This document shows, in pieces, positions 1-6,766 of a stretch of DNA of 36,036 bases. The position numbers and the translations under genes are program-made. The notes under the pieces are model-generated. The model saw nothing but the letters and a program-made list of their open reading frames with translations, was not told the DNA's origin and searched no databases. The DNA is from Butyrivibrio sp. (GTDB lineage: Bacteria > Bacillota > Clostridia > Lachnospirales > Lachnospiraceae): NCBI GenBank assembly GCA_024694565.1, contig JAILJR010000139.1, positions 1-36,036 on the forward strand. Reading direction: 5' to 3'. How positions within the stretch are numbered: position 1 is the stretch's first letter; each line of letters begins with the position of its first letter.

Positions 1-55
<55 letters not shown>

Positions 56-259
56 AAATAGTTCATCCCGTTCAGAACTTAAGCTTGGCTTTTGTTCTGT
101 CCGTTTTACTTTTGGTTTGTTTATTCTGAAATAATTCTCAATGAATTTTTCAGGGTTGCATTACTGTTTATTTGTCAAGGTGCCACGGGCTTTAAACCCG
201 CATCATTACTGCATTTGCTACAAGTTCAATGTTTCAATACTTCAGCAGCAACGAATGTA

Positions 260-288
260 ACTATATCACTATCAATAATGTGTGTCAA
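260..288 (-). promoter_or_regulatory. rRNA operon promoter (-35 TTGACA, 17 bp, -10 TATAGT)
   Basis: On the minus strand TTGACA lies at 288-283 and TATAGT at 265-260, exactly 17 bases apart, pointing at the 16S gene. This is close to the sigma-A consensus and the best promoter in the window. The predicted start near 253 gives a pre-16S leader of about 200 bases. A second TTGACA at 178-173 (minus) has no convincing -10 partner. A small GC hairpin (cgggctttaaacccg, 186-200) lies in the leader. Confidence 0.8.
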
Positions 289-342
289 CATCAAATTTTC
301 ATTTTTTGAAAATTTTTTAGTCCGGCGGAATGCGGATTTCTC

Positions 343-969
343 CTATTTACCATCCGGAAAGCTTGTAAATGCATTTCTCTCAACTGTGGGAAGGCCATAT
401 TTTTCCTTTGCATCAGCAAATGCTTTGACCATAAAGGACATATTCCTTGCAAGATTCCTCATTGTCTGAAGTCCTTCCAGATCTTTCTTTACATCTTCGG
501 CAGAAAATCCGTGAACCTGGTTCCAATATGTGCTGGAAGCCACAGGCATTCCGCTTATGGTAAAGTATTTGTTGAGCACATCAAAAGATGCTGTGTTGCC
601 GCCTCTTCTGCAGCTCACAACAGCAGCGCCGACTTTCATCTGCTTGGAAAAAGAAGTGCTGTAAAAGAGTCTGTCCATAAAAGAAAGGATTGTTCCGTTA
701 GGTGAGCCGTAATATACAGGACTGCCCACCACAAGGCCATCAGCTGCCTCAAACTTCTCTGCCACTTCGTTTACCAGATCATTAACCACACATTTTCCGT
801 TTTTTTCACAGTATCCACAGGAAACGCAGCCTCTTATGTCCTTGTTCCCAATATGGATGACTTCTGTCTCTATACCCTCTTCGTCAAAGATCTTTATCAT
901 TTCATTAAGTGCCGTGGCTGTGCATCCATTTGCTTTTGGACTGCCGTTAAGTAATAGAATTTTTGCCAT
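343..969 (-). CDS. Flavodoxin-fold NAD(P)H-dependent FMN reductase / iron-sulfur flavoprotein-like
   Basis: A 208-aa protein starting MAKILLLNGSPKANGCT, the phosphate-binding GSP loop of the NADPH-dependent FMN reductase family. It has a second flavin-contacting motif, VVGSPVYYGSPNG (about residues 80-92). Between them is a Cys cluster (CVSCGYCEKNGKC, about 48-60) at the place where related iron-sulfur flavoproteins bind a cluster or use redox thiols. It is expected to be a cytoplasmic flavin-dependent electron carrier or reductase; the substrate is unknown. AGGGAG lies eight bases before the ATG. A minus-strand extended -10 (TGGTACAAT) about 110 bases upstream is the likely promoter. It is divergent from the permease at 1300. 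Family assignment is firm, specific function is not. Confidence 0.85.
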   Translation of the reverse strand: MAKILLLNGSPKANGCTATALNEMIKIFDEEGIETEVIHIGNKDIRGCVSCGYCEKNGKCVVNDLVNEVAEKFEAADGLVVGSPVYYGSPNGTILSFMDRLFYSTSFSKQMKVGAAVVSCRRGGNTASFDVLNKYFTISGMPVASSTYWNQVHGFSAEDVKKDLEGLQTMRNLARNMSFMVKAFADAKEKYGLPTVERNAFTSFPDGK

Positions 970-1078
970 TTTAAATCTCCCTTCTTAAATTTCGCCGGAA
1001 GTCGGTTCTTTACCATCATGCCTGATAACACGCATTTTCCATGTGTTCCGGTCTCCATTATCGATTTGTATTCATATC

Positions 1079-1087
1079 ATTGTACCA
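1079..1087 (-). promoter_or_regulatory. Extended -10 promoter of the flavodoxin-like gene
   Basis: On the minus strand the bases read TGGTACAAT preceded by an A-rich tract (TTTAAAAA). A good extended -10 with no clear -35 is typical of Firmicutes. The predicted start near 1071 gives a leader of about 100 bases. The remainder of the 970-1299 gap holds two palindromes (1129-1144 and 1156-1175) and no gene that I can see. Confidence 0.45.
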
Positions 1088-1155
1088 TTTTTAAAGCCAA
1101 AGAGGATGTTACAGTTTGACTTGCTTTTGGTAACGATCCTTACCCTCAAAAAGGC

Positions 1156-1175
1156 ATTGGTCCCAAAATACCAAT
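1156..1175. promoter_or_regulatory. Palindrome ATTGGT-N8-ACCAAT, possible operator
   Basis: A perfect six-base inverted repeat with an eight-base spacer lies about 130 bases before the permease start. The same half-sites with the same spacing recur at 6609-6628 in front of the EIICB gene. A neighbouring palindrome, GGTAA-N6-TTACC, is at 1129-1144. The regulator is unknown. Confidence 0.35.
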
Positions 1176-1299
1176 TCCTTCTTTTCTATTCACGTTATGC
1201 TTAAGGATGCACAGGCAAATGCGTCTATGCTCCTTGCAAAAAGGCGTATTTTTGTGGTATTATTTCGTCGTTTTGAGGTTTAATTGCGAGGTATTTTTC

Positions 1300-2430
1300 A
1301 TGGGAAGAATTCTAAAGAATATTCGGAAAATAGATACGGTACTGTGTATAGCCTGGATTCTGGCCATAATTTCAGCCTTCTTTGTTCATCCGACAAAAGC
1401 GTACCTTGGCTACATAGATTTCAGGTCTCTCGGAATTCTCTGGGGCCTTATGATTATAATACAGGGGCTTAAGGAGAACTCAGTCTTTGACAGAATTGCA
1501 GGATTTCTTTTATCCAAGGTCACAAAGAGCTGGCAGCTCTCCGCTGTACTTATACTCATGTGTTTTTTTGGAAGCATGCTTATCACCAATGATGTAGCAC
1601 TCATAACCTTTGTTCCGTTTGCGCTTATGATCCTTCACGGGTGTAATCGAGAGGACATGATGATCCCGACAGTTGTTCTGCAGACAGTTGCTGCTAACCT
1701 TGGAAGTATGCTTACTCCTATCGGTAATCCCCAGAACCTTTATCTGTATGGACTTACAGGCATGAGCCTTGGCAGCTTTGTCCTGATCATGCTGCCGTTC
1801 AGCCTGGTCTCGGCAATTCTCCTCGTTCTTGGGCTCTTGATTATTCCCGGTAGGGAAAAGAGCCTTAGCAGAAGCAACCGTTCTTCCATCATAAGTCAGT
1901 TTGGAAGCAGGCGCCAGATAATCATATACACTGTATTATTTGCAATAGCTCTTTTAACAGTTGTAAGGATCGTGCCCTGGTATGTATTTGCAATTATCGT
2001 TTTAGTTATAGTAGGTGGAATGGATTACAAGATTCTTTTCCGTGCAGACTATGTACTGCTCCTTACTTTTATCGGCTTCTTTATTTTCACGGGTAACATG
2101 GGAAACATCAAAGTCATCAGTTCTTTCCTTAAGGAAATCCTGATTGGCCGTGAGTTTGCAATATCCGTTGCCCTTAGTCAGGTGATCAGCAATGTTCCTG
2201 CGACTCTAATGCTCTCCGGCTTTACATCCGGCTATAAGGATCTGCTTATCGGTGTCAACGTGGGCGGCCTCGGAACACTTATTGCTTCCATGGCTTCTCT
2301 TATTTCATACAAGGCTTACAGTAAAGAGTATCAGGAAAAAAGCGGAAAATACCTTCTTGTCTTCACTGCTGTAAATGTGGTATTTCTGATAGCGTTAATC
2401 CTGACGTATATAATTGTCAGAAATCTTTAA
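1300..2430 (+). CDS. SLC13/ArsB-type anion permease (citrate-transporter-like)
   Basis: A 376-aa integral membrane protein with about ten hydrophobic segments. The motif GSMLTPIGNPQNLYLYG (about residues 130-146) and the matching ISNVPATLMLSGF (about 306-318) in the second half are the paired substrate-site signatures of the ion-transporter superfamily (SLC13, CitM, ArsB, NhaD). The substrate could be a dicarboxylate, citrate, sulfate or another anion; the sequence does not decide it. The reading frame opens upstream at 1207, but the start is set at 1300 because GCGAGGT lies eight bases before this ATG and the 31 earlier residues are not membrane-protein-like. It is monocistronic and faces the end of the zinc operon across element F (2430-2530). 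Confidence 0.85.
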   Translation: MGRILKNIRKIDTVLCIAWILAIISAFFVHPTKAYLGYIDFRSLGILWGLMIIIQGLKENSVFDRIAGFLLSKVTKSWQLSAVLILMCFFGSMLITNDVALITFVPFALMILHGCNREDMMIPTVVLQTVAANLGSMLTPIGNPQNLYLYGLTGMSLGSFVLIMLPFSLVSAILLVLGLLIIPGREKSLSRSNRSSIISQFGSRRQIIIYTVLFAIALLTVVRIVPWYVFAIIVLVIVGGMDYKILFRADYVLLLTFIGFFIFTGNMGNIKVISSFLKEILIGREFAISVALSQVISNVPATLMLSGFTSGYKDLLIGVNVGGLGTLIASMASLISYKAYSKEYQEKSGKYLLVFTAVNVVFLIALILTYIIVRNL

Positions 2431-2530
2431 GCCAGCAAGATTTCCTTCTGATACGATTCACGCTCTTACGAATGCTTCTAAAGTGTAGCGAACGTTAAAG
2501 TATCATGAAGCTGTTTGTTTTGCTGCTTTA
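2430..2530. repeat. Long imperfect palindrome F between convergent genes
   Basis: Outer arms pair AGCCAGCAA... with ...TTTGCTGCTT. Inner arms pair GATAC (2450-2454) with GTATC (2500-2504), and ACG with CGT. The central part contains ACGCTCT and GTAGCG, words also found in the core of elements A and B, in the same order. It lies between the permease and the last gene of the zinc operon, so it could act as a two-way terminator. Relation to A and B is tentative. Confidence 0.4.
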
Positions 2531-2606
2531 GCCCGGCAGATATGGAGACTTTTTCCCTAATATTTCCATCGCAGCTGATAAAAAGTCGGAGGCATAAGTT
2601 ATATTC

Positions 2607-3302
2607 TCAATCCTGCATCCTTGAATTTCTAAGTGTACAGTATGTGTATTCCCCCTCCTTATAGGTGTCAAACAGGCCTTCTACACAGATCTGATCGCCT
2701 TCTTCGGGATAATCGTCAGGATATTTATAATCATCTGTCAGTTCAAACTCTATTCCCTGTGAGCAACAGGCTGTAGCATCCGATATGATGCAGGCGTGAT
2801 AGTACCTGTCTGTACTCTCGTCGTGATAGACAGCATACAGTCCACTCATCTTAACGGTCTTTCCGACATAATTTTCAGGATAATACATCATGTTATAGAC
2901 TTCCGAATAAACCATTGTGCTGGATAACGCAGTCAGGTCAACATAATCCTTATCCTTTGAGCCTGATGTATCAGTCACGGGTTTGCTTACAGAATCCGGT
3001 AATGCATCGCCCGGTGTTATGCTTTGAAGCTTTCCGGCGGCATCGGAGGCATTCTGTTCAGGTATATCCGATTCAGCTATGTCAGGTTCAGCTTTGTCAG
3101 ATCCAGGTATGTCAGGTTCAGCTTTGTCCGATTCAGTTTTATTTTCATTCTTAGAATCAGACATCCCCTGTTCAAGCACGGCCTGTACATTATTCCGGTT
3201 GTTTGTTGTTCTGCCGGTATTATTTTCATTTTTCCCGCAGCCCGCAGCCAATATAACAGCGGCAGTACATGCAGACAGCCACAAAATCTTTTTCATCTTC
3301 AT
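2607..3302 (-). CDS. Zinc-operon lipoprotein with a Cys-Cys C-terminal domain (DUF1980/OB-like)
   Basis: 231 aa. A lipoprotein signal (MKMKKILWLSACTAAVILAAGC) is followed by a low-complexity acidic linker with repeated DKAEPDI units (about residues 55-85). A C-terminal domain (about 120-231) contains NYVGKTVKMSGLY, HACIISDATACCSQGIEFEL and GDQICVEGLFD. The order GK-V-sG-(10-20)-CC-(8)-E resembles the C-terminal domain of YcgQ-type DUF1980 proteins, which belong to a zinc-linked permease pair; that similarity is from memory and unverified. Its start overlaps the stop of znuB in an ATGA junction, so it is translationally coupled. I infer an extracellular zinc-binding or transfer role from context and from the His/Cys residues. 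Confidence 0.75.
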   Translation of the reverse strand: MKMKKILWLSACTAAVILAAGCGKNENNTGRTTNNRNNVQAVLEQGMSDSKNENKTESDKAEPDIPGSDKAEPDIAESDIPEQNASDAAGKLQSITPGDALPDSVSKPVTDTSGSKDKDYVDLTALSSTMVYSEVYNMMYYPENYVGKTVKMSGLYAVYHDESTDRYYHACIISDATACCSQGIEFELTDDYKYPDDYPEEGDQICVEGLFDTYKEGEYTYCTLRNSRMQD

Positions 3303-4141
3303 CTGCCGATGCCTCCCTTAACACATCCTGTGATATAACAGATTAAAAATACAGCCACGTCAACCGCAACGATTGTCGATCCCACCGGCGTTCCGGCCAG
3401 AATGGATATGATGATCCCAAGGAATGCACCGATCACCGACAATACCGCCGAGCATACTGTGACAGCCCTGAAATTATTAAAGAGCCTCATTGCCGACAAT
3501 GCCGGAAAGATGACAAGTGCCGATATCAAAAGCGAACCTACCAGATTCATGGCGAGAACTATGATGACTGCTATAATGACCGCGATCATCAGATTGTAGG
3601 CGCCCGCATTTGTTCCTACTGCCCTTGCGAAATCCTCGTCAAACGTGACAGCAAAGATCTTGTTATAAAACAGTATAAAGATTATCACTATCGCTATCGA
3701 AAGAATGGTGCACAGCCACACTTCGCCGGGAGTCAGGGTAAGTATTGAAGTAGATCCGAACAATGTTGAGCATACATCCCCCGACAGATTTGATGATGTT
3801 GAAAAGATGTTCATAATCAGATAGCCAAAAGCCAACGCTGCTACTGATATCATGGCAATAGCCGCATCTCCCTTAATCTTCGCATTCTGTCCTGTGCGCA
3901 GCAATAATACTGCACTTATTACCGTAACAGGAAGTATGAGCGCCATTTCATTCGTCAGCTGAAGAACAGCTGCAACAGCCATGGCCCCAAATGCCACATG
4001 GGACAATCCGTCTCCTATAAACGAAAAACGCTTAAGGACAAGTGTTACACCAAGCAATGATGAACAAAGGGCGATCAATACCCCTACGATCAAAGCATAT
4101 CTTACGAAAGGGTACTGCATATACATGATCAGCTTATCCAT
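3299..4141 (-). CDS. znuB: Zinc ABC transporter permease, ABC-3 family
   Basis: 280 aa with about eight or nine membrane segments. It carries the family hallmarks: SLLGVTLVLKRFSFIGDGLSHVAFGA near the N-terminus, DEDFARAVGT in the cytoplasmic coupling region, and NLVGSLLISALVIFPALSAM in the core. The family moves Zn, Mn or Fe; zinc is favoured here by the His-rich binding protein in the same operon. The frame opens at 4255, but ATG 4141 is chosen because AGAGGCGGTGAG lies just ahead of it and it overlaps the ATPase stop by only eight bases; an earlier start would overlap far more. The 3' end forms an ATGA junction with the next lipoprotein. Confidence 0.9.
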   Translation of the reverse strand: MDKLIMYMQYPFVRYALIVGVLIALCSSLLGVTLVLKRFSFIGDGLSHVAFGAMAVAAVLQLTNEMALILPVTVISAVLLLRTGQNAKIKGDAAIAMISVAALAFGYLIMNIFSTSSNLSGDVCSTLFGSTSILTLTPGEVWLCTILSIAIVIIFILFYNKIFAVTFDEDFARAVGTNAGAYNLMIAVIIAVIIVLAMNLVGSLLISALVIFPALSAMRLFNNFRAVTVCSAVLSVIGAFLGIIISILAGTPVGSTIVAVDVAVFLICYITGCVKGGIGR

Positions 4142-4850
4142 TTTTCTCACCGCCTCTCTGCTGCATGATAAAGAATCTTCCGACCTCGCTTTCCAGATAT
4201 TCCTCTTTGGTCCCGAAAAATATCCTGTCTCCGATATGAAGGATATGGCTCGCATACTTTACTGCCGCCTGAATATCGTGAGATATCATTATGATCGTGA
4301 TTCCCTCTTTGTTCAGTCCTTCGATAAGATCATACATTTGTGTGGTGACGACAGGATCGAGACCGGCAACCGGTTCATCAAGGAGCAGTACTTTTCTTGT
4401 CGCACATAAAGCCCTTGCAAGAAGTACCCTTTGCTGCTGTCCTCCGGAAAGCTCCCTGTAGCAGCGGTCTGCCAGATCTGTAATCCCCATCCGCTCCATG
4501 TTTTCTTTGGCAAGTGCTTTATCTTCCCTGCTGTAAAAAGGTGATATGCCGCAGCGCGCCTGACAGCCTGAGAGAACAATTTCTCTTACGGATGCGGGAA
4601 AGTCCTTCTGAACGATGGTCTGCTGCGGCAGGTAACCTATCTCATTTTTCCTGAGACCATCACCGGTTTTGATCTGTCCGCTTATCGGCTCCCTGAGATG
4701 CAATAGTGTTTTCATAAGAGTTGACTTGCCGGAACCGTTTTCTCCCACGATACACAGATAATCACCCTTTGATACCGAGAAGCTGATGTTTTTTGCTACT
4801 ACCTGTGTATCATAGCCTAGCGATAAATCCGTTGCGGTGATGAAAGCCAT
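4134..4850 (-). CDS. znuC: Zinc ABC transporter ATP-binding protein
   Basis: 238 aa, a complete ABC ATPase. Walker A is GENGSGKST (about residues 36-44), the Q-loop lies in YLPQQ, the signature is LSGGQQQRVLLARAL (about 134-148), Walker B is VLLLDEP with the following D-loop, and the switch His is in MISHDIQAA. It sits between the binding protein and the permease. AGGAGG (4857-4862) is eight bases from the ATG and overlaps the end of znuA. It energises uptake through ZnuB at the inner face of the membrane. Confidence 0.92.
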   Translation of the reverse strand: MAFITATDLSLGYDTQVVAKNISFSVSKGDYLCIVGENGSGKSTLMKTLLHLREPISGQIKTGDGLRKNEIGYLPQQTIVQKDFPASVREIVLSGCQARCGISPFYSREDKALAKENMERMGITDLADRCYRELSGGQQQRVLLARALCATRKVLLLDEPVAGLDPVVTTQMYDLIEGLNKEGITIIMISHDIQAAVKYASHILHIGDRIFFGTKEEYLESEVGRFFIMQQRGGEKNG

Positions 4851-4861
4851 AATGATTCCTC

Positions 4862-5914
4862 CTACTTAAGTCCTTCTTTAAGAACCGACAGATTCTTCTC
4901 CATTACTGACAGATAAGTTGTTCCGGCGGTCACATCTTTTGACGTGGCAGACTGCATTGAATCCATTGTAAGTATCTGCTGGTCCTTACTTGCAGTGTTC
5001 TGTATTATTGTTTCCGCGATCCTGTGATCATTCCCTTCAATCGTCATAACGGCATGTAACGACAACTCATCAACTTTTCCTGCAAGGAAAGTTATGGTCT
5101 CAAAGCTTGCTTCAGTTTCTGCCGAACAGCCTGCAAAAGCCGCATAATAGGTCAGGCCATAATCATCCGTAAGATAGCGGAACGGAAAGCGGTCTCCGAA
5201 CAGGATTGTCTTAACAGAAGCTGCCGACACAGCATCGCTGTACTGCTTGTCGAGATCATTCAGTTTGCTGATATATGCGTCAGTATTGGTCTTGTAAACA
5301 GAAGCGTTTGCAGCATCTATCCTCTGAAGCTCTTTTGAAATACAGTCTGTTAATGTGGCAGCATTTCGAAGAGACAGCCATACGTGTTCGTCATACTCCG
5401 CTTCACCCGCCTCATGCTCATGTTCATGCTCATCAGCATCGGCACCTTCAAGCTCATGTTCGTCAGCATCGGCACCTTCATGCTCATGCTCATGTTCACT
5501 CTCCTGCATACCTTCTACCATTTCTTCTTCCTTAATGGAATCTCCAAGGACCTCAAGAAGGTTGATCACGGCCATATCTTTATTTGTTGCTTCTTTAAGG
5601 GCATCTTCCACCCATTCATCAGACTCGCCTCCAACAAATATGAACATGTCACAGGTTGATATCTTAAGAATATCGTCTGCAGTAGGCTGATAGCTGTGAA
5701 GGTCAACGCCGTTATCCAAAAGCATTGTAACTTCCGCATTTGCCGGATTATCACCAAGAATATTCATTACCCAATCGTACTCGGGGAAAATAGTTGTTAC
5801 GATTTGAAGCTTATCATCACCTGATTTCGCGGATGTATCATTTACCGATCCGCAGGCAGAAAGACCGCATACCATCATAATGGCTGCAAGCAGAACCGAA
5901 ATATATTTTTTCAA
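4862..5914 (-). CDS. znuA: Zinc ABC transporter substrate-binding lipoprotein with His-rich loop
   Basis: About 350 aa. The signal LKKYISVLLAAIMMVCGLSAC gives a lipobox Cys. The rest is a cluster A-I metal-binding protein: IFPEYDWVMNILGD, a VDLHSYQPTADDILKIS motif supplying a metal-ligand His, then an acidic His-rich loop (HEHEHEGADADEHE-type repeats, about residues 140-172) and DEHVWLSLRNA. The His-rich loop is characteristic of zinc-specific members. TTG at 5914 is the likely start: GGAGGT (5928-5923) is eight bases upstream and the signal peptide then begins properly, whereas the upstream in-frame codons add MCAKICKIRRC with no RBS. The loop is built from near-identical DNA repeats and could vary in length between strains. 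Confidence 0.9.
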   Translation of the reverse strand: MKKYISVLLAAIMMVCGLSACGSVNDTSAKSGDDKLQIVTTIFPEYDWVMNILGDNPANAEVTMLLDNGVDLHSYQPTADDILKISTCDMFIFVGGESDEWVEDALKEATNKDMAVINLLEVLGDSIKEEEMVEGMQESEHEHEHEGADADEHELEGADADEHEHEHEAGEAEYDEHVWLSLRNAATLTDCISKELQRIDAANASVYKTNTDAYISKLNDLDKQYSDAVSAASVKTILFGDRFPFRYLTDDYGLTYYAAFAGCSAETEASFETITFLAGKVDELSLHAVMTIEGNDHRIAETIIQNTASKDQQILTMDSMQSATSKDVTAGTTYLSVMEKNLSVLKEGLK

Positions 5915-6007
5915 TTTTAAACACCTCCGTATTTTGCATATTTTCGCGCACAAAAATATAAGGCAAACAGCCTCAGAAGGGCATAGTTTACCTATACGCA
6001 GTGTTTT

Positions 6008-6319
6008 TTAATTATTAAGGCGGACTTTGGTTGAAACAGGAGTATCCTGCTTAAATGAAGGTACAACAAAAGATATGAACAGTGATAACAGAAAAGCCGG
6101 CAGAATAACCGCTGACACAAATGAAATACCGGAACCTAATCCACGGATGGTATTCTCGCACTGCTGTATGCAGGCACAGATGGGACAATCCTCTCCCGTG
6201 CAGCTATGCACACCGTGTGCCCCGATAAAGAAAGATGAAAAAAGCATGGAAAAAAGCATCATGGCTGTCATGATGAGTGCTGTGAGTCGTATTCTTTTCA
6301 TGCCTCGTACTTTTTTCAT
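6008..6319 (-). CDS. Small Cys-rich membrane protein, first gene of the zinc operon
   Basis: 103 aa. A hydrophobic N-terminal segment (about residues 10-33) is followed by an extracytoplasmic His/Cys motif, HGVHSCTGEDCPICACIQQC (about 35-54), a second hydrophobic segment (about 62-87) and a short basic tail. H-x2-H-x-C-x5-C-x2-C-x-C-x4-C looks like a metal-binding site. Position ahead of znuA and behind a candidate metal-responsive operator suggests a role in zinc handling or sensing at the membrane. I do not know a characterised homolog. The first ATG is used; a second Met at residue 7 has poor RBS spacing. About 93 bases separate it from znuA. Confidence 0.75.
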   Translation of the reverse strand: MKKVRGMKRIRLTALIMTAMMLFSMLFSSFFIGAHGVHSCTGEDCPICACIQQCENTIRGLGSGISFVSAVILPAFLLSLFISFVVPSFKQDTPVSTKVRLNN

Positions 6320-6401
6320 AACTATTCCATCTCTGTCAGAAACATTTTTCGCATTTTCCCTTGCATCTATTTTACCAGATTCAGGTCCGGGAATCAGCTC
6401 T

Positions 6402-6437
6402 AAATGCAGTATTTAAGCGCATTTGACTACATTTATA
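6402..6437 (-). promoter_or_regulatory. Candidate zinc-operon promoter and overlapping palindromic operator
   Basis: On the minus strand a -10 TATAAA lies at 6437-6432 with a weak -35 (TTTAGG) 17 bases upstream. Immediately downstream, around the predicted start, is an inverted repeat AAATGC-N11-GCATTT (6402-6424), the 23-bp span expected of a Fur/Zur-type site. Zur is an inference from gene content; the half-site does not match a consensus I can state with certainty. The remainder of 6438-6589 shows nothing I can assign. Confidence 0.4.
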
Positions 6438-6589
6438 TCTTCTGTTTTGCATACCCTAAATAAATCCCATATACCCTGCAACATAATTTTTCCATTCTTA
6501 AAAGCTGACATAGCAGCTTCCCTTCCTTTTTTATTTTCGTAATTTCCATTATCTCACAATTAAAAATAAAAGTATAGAAAGATTTCGAG

Positions 6590-6628
6590 TATAATATAAT
6601 CAGGAGCTATTGGTGAAAGGAGACCAAC
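6590..6628 (+). promoter_or_regulatory. EIICB promoter (-10 TATAAT) and ATTGGT-N8-ACCAAC palindrome
   Basis: Two overlapping TATAAT hexamers (6590-6595 and 6595-6600) have no good -35. Directly downstream, at the expected start, is ATTGGT-N8-ACCAAC (6609-6628). It has the same half-sites and spacing as the palindrome at 1156-1175, so it may be an operator for a common repressor or a small hairpin at the RNA 5' end. Confidence 0.4.
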
Positions 6629-6671
6629 TAATCAGATTCGTATAAAAGCATCCACATAAAAAGGAACTGAT

Positions 6672-6706
6672 TACCGTTAGTGCACGTACTTTGGGCGCAC
6701 ACGGTA
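6672..6706 (+). promoter_or_regulatory. Bulged hairpin in the EIICB leader
   Basis: TACCGT (6672-6677) pairs with ACGGTA (6701-6706), and GTGC (6680-6683) pairs with GCAC (6697-6700), leaving a two-base TA bulge on one side and a 13-base loop. No T-run follows, so it is not a terminator. A bulged stem in a sugar-PTS leader recalls protein-binding antiterminator RNAs, but I see no overlapping terminator. Confidence 0.4.
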
Positions 6707-6766
6707 TCCGCAAGAGGCCGGAATAAGTCAGATATAAACTGTCGTTTATAGAGGAGGAACCAAAGT

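Noticed and set aside
173-178. Second rRNA promoter based on a minus-strand TTGACA
   Set aside because: No -10-like hexamer is found 16-18 bases downstream.
92-469. Open frame of 125 codons on the plus strand over the 16S leader
   Set aside because: It overlaps the rRNA promoter and leader and the end of the flavodoxin-like gene antisense, has no RBS and reads as random hydrophobic sequence.
5275-5690. Plus-strand frames rich in His, Ser or Cys inside znuA
   Set aside because: They are antisense shadows of the His-rich repeat of ZnuA.
6601-6766. Known riboswitch or glmS-type ribozyme in the EIICB leader
   Set aside because: The sequence lacks the conserved motifs I know for these; only two simple hairpins are visible.
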